A DNA stretch of 9,209 nucleotides, taken from NCBI GenBank assembly GCA_944385195.1, contig CALWWH010000046.1, positions 1 to 9,209 on the forward strand, written 5' to 3'. The first letter of the stretch is position 1. The number at the start of each line of letters is the position of its first letter. The DNA comes from an uncultured Oscillospiraceae bacterium (GTDB lineage: Bacteria > Bacillota > Clostridia > Oscillospirales > Oscillospiraceae). Below, one piece after another: positions 5,403-9,209 of this stretch. The translations under genes were made by a program, and so were the position numbers. The notes under the pieces are model-generated. The model saw only the letters and a list, made by a program, of their open reading frames with translations. It was not told the DNA's origin and ran no database searches.

Positions 5403-5979
5403 ACTCAAACCCACCGTCATAGCGCCGGGCATCGCGCTCGTAGAGCCGCGACAGTGCCGCCGCATCTGCCTGTCCATAGGGTTCCATGCTCCGCGGCCCT
5501 TCGGAGGCCAGGCGCTCAGTGCGCTGTACCGGCGGCATTGCCGGGACCGCCACCGCCCGGCGGACCCGCTGCTCCATCCGCAGCCAGTTATCTGCTGCAA
5601 TCGTCTCCTCGCCCATCTCAGGGGCCGTAAAAAGACGCGTTTCCCCTGCCAGCGCCGTCAACTCCCGCATCAAACGGGAGACTGGGCTGTTGCTGTGCTG
5701 GATTTTCTCTAACTGGTCTTTCTCTGACTGAATTTCCCTCGAGGACTGGAAGTCCGAATCATACAGGTCTGCAAGCTTCTCAGCCTCCCTCTGGGTCACA
5801 TCGCCCGGCGCTTCTGGCGTTTTAACCTCCAACAGCTGCGGCCTAAGGGGTGACACCGCCTGTTGTGTCTGTGAAGCGGCCAATTCCCGCTCCCGCAAAC
5901 GCGCCAGCAGCGCCGACGCCGCCTGCTGCTCCCGCGCAGCAACTGCCTGGCGCATTAGGACCTGCTCCAAATACGTCAT
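5392..5979 (-). CDS. Unrecognised helical protein in the tape-measure slot
   Basis: A 195-residue hydrophilic protein with no signal peptide or membrane segment. Residues 5-37 (EQVLMRQAVAAREQQAAS and on) look like a helical, possibly coiled-coil segment. Residues 52-63 are proline-rich and the rest is charged helix. A short motif appears twice: EAEKLADLYDSDF (65-77) and DAAALSRLYERDARRYDGGF (172-191). The ATG overlaps the previous stop as ATGA. In PBSX-like tails a tape measure of roughly 600-1500 residues normally lies between the chaperone and the LysM gene; this is the only gene there after the chaperone-like one. It could be a drastically short tape measure, an accessory baseplate or chaperone protein left after loss of the tape measure, or something unrelated. 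I do not recognise a named family. Confidence 0.75.
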   Translation of the reverse strand: MTYLEQVLMRQAVAAREQQAASALLARLRERELAASQTQQAVSPLRPQLLEVKTPEAPGDVTQREAEKLADLYDSDFQSSREIQSEKDQLEKIQHSNSPVSRLMRELTALAGETRLFTAPEMGEETIAADNWLRMEQRVRRAVAVPAMPPVQRTERLASEGPRSMEPYGQADAAALSRLYERDARRYDGGFEWGR

Positions 5980-6536
5980 CGGCTGCCCCCTCGCATCCGC
6001 TCAAAGCGCGCCATGTCGAAGCTGCCGGAGTTCTCCCACTGCTTTCCGCACACGGGGCAGTGATCCTCCTCGGCCTGGGCTCTGCAATCCGGGCACAGCC
6101 GGGACAGGCGTTCCTCCTCATCGAGCAGCAAGTGCAGTACACAGTACAGGTAATCGCTGCGCCGCATTTTTCTCGCGCGCCGCTCGGAGGGCAGTACCCC
6201 AAAGGCCCGCAGGACCCGCCACTGAATCCGGGCCTGAGGCATCTGGCGCAGCTTTTCCAGCATTGCCTCGGTCTTGGCCTCGTCCTGCCCGCAGTGCGGA
6301 TCGCAGCGCTTTGCCATCTCCTCATAGCGCCGCGCCAGCTCCTCGATGCGCTCCGGCGTGCAGCGGCGCATTACCGCCGCTCCATCGGCCCAGGGGCGAC
6401 GGCCCCAGGCGGTCGCCGCCCGGGCGACCAGGCAGGCATTTTGCCATAGCCCCAGAGCCGCCGCGTCCTCGCAGCAGCGTTCGGCCTCCGCCCGGGCCTC
6501 GAGCAGCTCCCAGGCCGTCAGCAGCCGCAGCCTCAC
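5976..6536 (-). CDS. Tail assembly chaperone-like N-terminus with C-terminal zinc ribbon
   Basis: A 186-residue protein starting with GTG that overlaps the tube stop as GTGA. It follows the tube gene, the usual place of the tail assembly chaperone (XkdN/gpG type). Residues 5-75 fit that role loosely: LLTAWELLEARAEAER, then WADGAAVMRRCTPERIEELARRY, resembling the 'xADGxxVLxxLTxEEIxxLAxxY' pattern of such chaperones. The following helical segment includes QWRVLRAFGVLPSERRARKM and DYLYCVLHLLLDEEERL. Residues 148-163 hold two Cys pairs (CPDC and CPVC), a probable zinc ribbon not found in classical chaperones. There is no good slippery heptamer for a gpG/gpGT-type frameshift. The chaperone role is a position-based inference. 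Confidence 0.7.
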   Translation of the reverse strand: MRLRLLTAWELLEARAEAERCCEDAAALGLWQNACLVARAATAWGRRPWADGAAVMRRCTPERIEELARRYEEMAKRCDPHCGQDEAKTEAMLEKLRQMPQARIQWRVLRAFGVLPSERRARKMRRSDYLYCVLHLLLDEEERLSRLCPDCRAQAEEDHCPVCGKQWENSGSFDMARFERMRGGSR

Positions 6537-6919
6537 AGCATCGACTCCACGCGCTGGGCCGCGGTGATGCGTACCTTTTCAAGCACCATGTCGCCCAATT
6601 TTGCATCCTCCTCGATGCGCGCCCACTGACAGCCGGAGAAGATCACCTGCCGGTCAGGCTTACAGATGACCAGAGAGAAATCTGCCAAGTCGTGGAAGTG
6701 GATGCCGTCTGTCAGGGCCTCATCCGTGGCATAAATTCGGCTCAGATCGATGGTGTACTGGTTGGCGCCGGCGATGGTCGCCACCGGCTCCTCCTGGCCG
6801 AAGGCCTCAATGACGCGGCTGCTCCGGGTGGTGGTCACGCTGTAGCTCTGCACCACCGCCACACGCACACCGTTGAGCTCCAGATAGATATCCGCACTGG
6901 TTGGGATCATTCGATTCAT
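6533..6919 (-). CDS. Phage tail tube protein, XkdM-like
   Basis: A 128-residue protein immediately after the sheath gene, the conserved sheath-tube order of contractile tails. Segments such as PTSADIYLELNGVRVAVVQS, SSRVIEAFGQEEPVATI and DLSRIYATDEALTDGIHFHD fit the XkdM-type tube beta-barrel. It would stack as hexameric rings inside the sheath to form the inner conduit. It is a little shorter than PBSX XkdM (about 147). GGAGG lies seven bases before the ATG, 12 bases after the sheath stop. No membrane segment. Confidence 0.92.
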   Translation of the reverse strand: MNRMIPTSADIYLELNGVRVAVVQSYSVTTTRSSRVIEAFGQEEPVATIAGANQYTIDLSRIYATDEALTDGIHFHDLADFSLVICKPDRQVIFSGCQWARIEEDAKLGDMVLEKVRITAAQRVESML

Positions 6920-6931
6920 ACTTCAGCCTCC

Positions 6932-7987
6932 TCAGACAGTGATGTGCGCCGTCAGATAAATACGGCTCAGGCCATGGGTAACCACAAAGTCGAACTCCAC
7001 CAGGCACACAGTGGGGTCGTCCTCCGCCGCCGTAACCGAGAGATTGTCATAGCTGTCAATGATTTCCCGGCGGATGCGGGACTCCAGCTCCATGACCACC
7101 TGGGCGCGGATTGCCGCACGGGTGGTGCTATTGTTTTTGCAGCGGGTAAACCGGCTGCGCAGGGCGTTACGCAGCCCGGGGATGACCTCATCCACGATCA
7201 GGATGGTGGTCAGCTCGCGCCAGGTGGCATCCGGCACCCCGCCGGTTTTGCTGCGGGTGGTAATGCCGCGGATGACCTCCGTCACCCCGCCCACGGTCTC
7301 ACAGACCGTGACACCGCCCTGGATGAGCACGTCCAGGGCCGTATCGTCGAAGGCACAGCTGACGGCATCGATTCCGCGGAGCGTCGCGCCGTTGAGCGGC
7401 AGCGCCGGATCGGCCTCCCCCGCCAGAACGCCGGCCACCGCCGCCGCCAGCATTCCGCCGCCCACCAGGGCGCCGTCGGCCGTCAGGCGCATATCAGGGC
7501 CGCAGAGCACCATGCGCTCGCAGTTGAGCGCCTCAGCGGCGGTAAGCAGTTCCTCCGCCGTCGGGTCTTCGATCCCCACCAGGCCGATGCACTCGTTGCG
7601 CAGCTCGCTGGCAGCCATCACTGCGGTTTTCATCGCCGCGTGAACCGCGCTGTCGGTGCTGTCGCAGACCATAAAGGCCGCGCGCTTCTCCGCCAGCAGG
7701 GCCTCAAAGGCTGCCTCATAGGCCGTCGTAGATGCTTCTGTAATGGGATAAGCCAAAACCACGCCGGCGCCGTTGTCGTACAGCAGCTTCAGCATTTGCC
7801 CCATGCTGCTCTGCGTCCCAAACTTTGCCGCACCGGAGGCATAGTTGGTCAGCAGCGTCACCTCCGCGCTCACATTGCTGCAAACCGCGGCCACCGCGAC
7901 GACCGAGCGGCCGCCAGTGGTCGTAGAGGCGGAAGAGGCGTCATAATCCGTATAAACGCCCGGTCTTTCATGATAAGTTACACTCAA
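6932..7987 (-). CDS. Contractile tail sheath protein, XkdK-like
   Basis: A 351-residue sheath subunit. The N-terminus (VTYHERPGVYTDYDASSAS) has the typical 'ERPGVYT' opening of XkdK-like sheaths; the middle (KLLYDNGAGVVLAYPI) matches the conserved Gx-V-x-x-x-RV-like strand region. The C-terminal quarter (TILIVDEVIPGLRNALRSRF, then VCLVEFDFVVTHGLSRIYLT) is the inner sheath domain that clasps the tube and exchanges arms with neighbours. It is shorter than PBSX XkdK (about 466) and close to the compact sheaths of C. difficile myophages and diffocins, so it probably lacks an outer protruding domain. The start is TTG, supported by GGAGG (8000-7996) eight bases upstream. It is the gene expected to be most highly translated, and a strong hairpin precedes it. 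Confidence 0.96.
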   Translation of the reverse strand: MSVTYHERPGVYTDYDASSASTTTGGRSVVAVAAVCSNVSAEVTLLTNYASGAAKFGTQSSMGQMLKLLYDNGAGVVLAYPITEASTTAYEAAFEALLAEKRAAFMVCDSTDSAVHAAMKTAVMAASELRNECIGLVGIEDPTAEELLTAAEALNCERMVLCGPDMRLTADGALVGGGMLAAAVAGVLAGEADPALPLNGATLRGIDAVSCAFDDTALDVLIQGGVTVCETVGGVTEVIRGITTRSKTGGVPDATWRELTTILIVDEVIPGLRNALRSRFTRCKNNSTTRAAIRAQVVMELESRIRREIIDSYDNLSVTAAEDDPTVCLVEFDFVVTHGLSRIYLTAHITV

Positions 7988-8033
7988 AAATAAAACCTCC
8001 TGTCACAAACTCGCCTAATTTTTCAGTTGGCCC

Positions 8034-8067
8034 AGTCAAGGGCGGGGCCGTTTTCCCGCCCTCAACT
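8034..8067 (-). other. Strong intercistronic hairpin upstream of the sheath gene
   Basis: In the minus-strand transcript AGTTGAGGGCGGG (8067-8055) can pair with CCCGCCCTTGACT (8046-8034): 13 pairs including two G-U, around the 8-base loop AAAACGGC. It sits in the 90-base gap before the sheath. No T-run follows, so a processing or 5'-stabilising element that favours the sheath/tube message is more likely than a terminator. Confidence 0.55.
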
Positions 8068-8077
8068 GAGGCCGGCC

Positions 8078-8551
8078 TCAGCGGTGGAACGGGTGTCCCC
8101 GCAGCACAAAGTCCTCAAACCAAAGCCCATCGTCACGCGGCACCGCGTAGAGCCAGGCCTCGACCTGCGCCGTAATGGTACAGTCAAATAGATCCAGCGT
8201 TCCCTGGAAGGTCGCCTTGCCGCACTCGACCTGCTTGAGCGTCAGGCCCTCAATGCCGCCCATCAGAGCGCTGACCGCCTGCGCCGCCATGTTTGCAGCC
8301 GCCTGGCCGCCATCGGCCTTGGGGCTGTGCACCACAACCTCCAGCGTCCCGCAGCACTTATGTCCGTAGACCTCCAGCTCAGGCTCCCAAAGGCCCAGAT
8401 ACACGGGCCTGCCCTCCAGATTCCAGCGCTGCATGGTCACGGTGACCAGAGGGGCCCGCAGCCGCTGCACTGGCTCTGGCGGCATCGTCTGCTGTACCGT
8501 AAACCCCGCCTCGCTGAGCAGCTCCTTGACCGCGTTACAGATCACTTCCAT
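8078..8551 (-). CDS. Probable tail completion/terminator-type protein (XkdJ/YqbJ position)
   Basis: A 157-residue protein directly upstream of the sheath. I chose the ATG at 8551 because AAGGAG (8564-8559) is seven bases away; the ATG at 8557 would leave only one base. Features include an N-terminal helix (ICNAVKELLSEAGF), then strands LVTVTMQRWNLEGRPVYLGL and ELEVYGHKCCGTLEVVVHS, a GLTLKQVECGKATFQGTLDL segment, and an aromatic C-terminus (LWFEDFVLRGHPF). This layout fits small proteins that cap the tail tube or join it to the neck. It overlaps the upstream gene by 17 bases. The assignment is mostly from position; exact family unsure. Confidence 0.7.
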   Translation of the reverse strand: MEVICNAVKELLSEAGFTVQQTMPPEPVQRLRAPLVTVTMQRWNLEGRPVYLGLWEPELEVYGHKCCGTLEVVVHSPKADGGQAAANMAAQAVSALMGGIEGLTLKQVECGKATFQGTLDLFDCTITAQVEAWLYAVPRDDGLWFEDFVLRGHPFHR

Positions 8552-8867
8552 TGTCATTCTCCTTCGTCAGTACCGCCCAGTGGTACAGCACGCGCCCGCC
8601 AGCGCGATACGCCTCCCAACGCCGCAGCCAGTAGTGCGTACCATCCCGCTCGACCATGTCGTACCCCTCCGGGCTCTGGACACACAGCAGCAGAAACCGC
8701 CCCGGCGTCATGCCGCCCAGGTCAAACCATTGATCCTGGATCTGTTCACGTCCCCGCTGCCGTAAGGGCTGCAAGATTCCGACGATCTCAATGGAGTCCC
8801 TGGCATTGTACAGACGGATTTTCTCGCCGAACCGGGCGATGATCTCCGCGATGACGCCGCTCATCAC
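8535..8867 (-). CDS. Head closure / head-tail joining protein, XkdH/YqbH-like
   Basis: A 110-residue protein with the compact beta-rich pattern of XkdH-like stoppers: an N-terminal IIARFGEKIRLYN strand, ILQPLRQRG, then MTPGRFLLLCVQSPEG, HYWLRRWEAYRAGGRVLYHW and a final AVLT strand. These resemble the 'LQP...GRFLYLGP...AE...Y.WAIL' core seen in such proteins. It starts at an ATG pair and overlaps the previous stop as ATGA; the ribosome site is weak (GGGG about nine bases upstream), so coupling is likely. In a phage it would close the portal after DNA packaging. Its presence here implies descent from a tailed phage with a head. Confidence 0.7.
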   Translation of the reverse strand: MMSGVIAEIIARFGEKIRLYNARDSIEIVGILQPLRQRGREQIQDQWFDLGGMTPGRFLLLCVQSPEGYDMVERDGTHYWLRRWEAYRAGGRVLYHWAVLTKENDNGSDL

Positions 8868-9199
8868 ACACCCCGGAAGGCAAAGCCCTCCACCAGCCAG
8901 GGCCTCAGCAGCCCCAGAGCCGTCTTTGTGTGTACGCCAGCACTGCGGCTGATGGAGAAGTCACCGGCGGTGACTTTTTCCGGTACACCGCCCTGTACCC
9001 AGTCAGCCACCAGCAGCACCGATGCATAGTCCAAAACTTCCTCATAACCCGTGGCCCCGGGGCGGAGCTGCTCGCGCAGCCCCGCCTGGGCGCCTTGACA
9101 TAGACTCGGCAGCAGCGCCAGCTGCGCTTGGCTCAAGCTGCCAACAAGCATCTGCACCAGCGCGGTCTTCTCTTCCGCCGTCATCATGCTCCGATGCAC
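8864..9199 (-). CDS. Head-tail connector protein (gp6/YqbG-like), start uncertain
   Basis: An all-helical small protein (111 residues from GTG at 9199). Typical features of connector-ring proteins are YEEVLDYASVLLVADWVQ followed by VTAGDFSISRSAG and a C-terminal GLLRPWLVEGFAFRG. The start is unsettled: ATGs at 9187 and 9184 follow a GGAG, and the frame has no stop between 9199 and the window edge, so the true start may lie outside. In phages this ring docks on the portal. It is the first visible gene of the operon; capsid or portal genes might lie upstream, out of view. Position and fold pattern support the call, not a specific motif. Confidence 0.65.
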   Translation of the reverse strand: MHRSMMTAEEKTALVQMLVGSLSQAQLALLPSLCQGAQAGLREQLRPGATGYEEVLDYASVLLVADWVQGGVPEKVTAGDFSISRSAGVHTKTALGLLRPWLVEGFAFRGV

Positions 9200-9209
9200 A
9201 GGACCTTGC

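Noticed and set aside
5976..6010. Possible programmed frameshift (gpG/gpGT style) at the G-run ending the chaperone-like gene
   Set aside because: The heptamer around the run is A GGG GGC, not an X XXY YYZ slippery site. The downstream gene also has its own ATGA-coupled ATG.
6263..7993. A 576-codon plus-strand reading frame opposite the sheath, tube and chaperone-like genes
   Set aside because: Low-complexity, His/Arg/Ala/Pro-rich peptide with no recognisable motif, lying antisense to clearly homologous sheath and tube genes. Long antisense frames are common in GC-rich DNA.
8010..8039. TTGACT on the minus strand (8039-8034) as a -35 box for a sheath promoter
   Set aside because: No acceptable -10 box at 16-18 bases, and the hexamer is an arm of the hairpin.
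1..9209. tRNA, rRNA, CRISPR arrays, insertion sequences, T6SS/eCIS ATPase
   Set aside because: No cloverleaf, spaced repeat array, transposase motif or AAA+ Walker motifs were seen in any reading of the window.

Overview
The window reads as GC-rich chromosomal DNA from an anaerobic Firmicute, most likely an Oscillospiraceae-type Clostridium. This rests on strong AAGGAGG-type ribosome sites, frequent TTG/GTG starts and the style of the phage proteins. It is an inference; no marker gene fixes the species.

About 80% of the window (1298-9199) is one compact minus-strand operon for a contractile phage-tail-like machine, in the order of the Bacillus PBSX/skin xkd genes. Read from the right edge leftwards it encodes three head-tail joining or tail-completion proteins (8864-9199, 8535-8867, 8078-8551), the sheath (6932-7987) and the tube (6533-6919). 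Two small proteins follow where the assembly chaperone and tape measure normally sit (5976-6536 and 5392-5979). Then come a LysM baseplate/tail-tip protein (4716-5258), a gpD/XkdQ-like hub (3784-4719), a gpV-like spike (3286-3738), a gp25/gpW-like wedge (2922-3266), baseplate J/XkdT (1861-2925) and gpI/XkdU (1298-1861). Most junctions overlap by 1-22 bases, so translation is probably coupled.

The operon is unusual in what it lacks. There is no long tape-measure gene: its slot holds only a 195-residue hydrophilic protein followed by a 133-base gap carrying two inverted repeats. No tail fibre, fibre chaperone, holin or endolysin follows gpI. The operon runs straight into the convergent housekeeping gene tadA, whose terminator is embedded in the gpI coding sequence.

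The left end (1-1307) holds tadA (825-1307, tRNA adenosine-34 deaminase) and a single-domain XRE-type regulator (562-771), both on the plus strand. A divergent minus-strand operon encodes a zinc-ribbon/coiled-coil protein (121-444), with a second strong ribosome site inside it, and the start of a sigma-70 region-4-like regulator (1-128). The XRE gene, the divergent promoter and a tandem repeat beside it look like a phage-style repressor/activator switch. A plausible reading is a reduced or domesticated PBSX-like element whose expression this switch may control. Whether capsid, portal and terminase genes exist outside the window cannot be seen.
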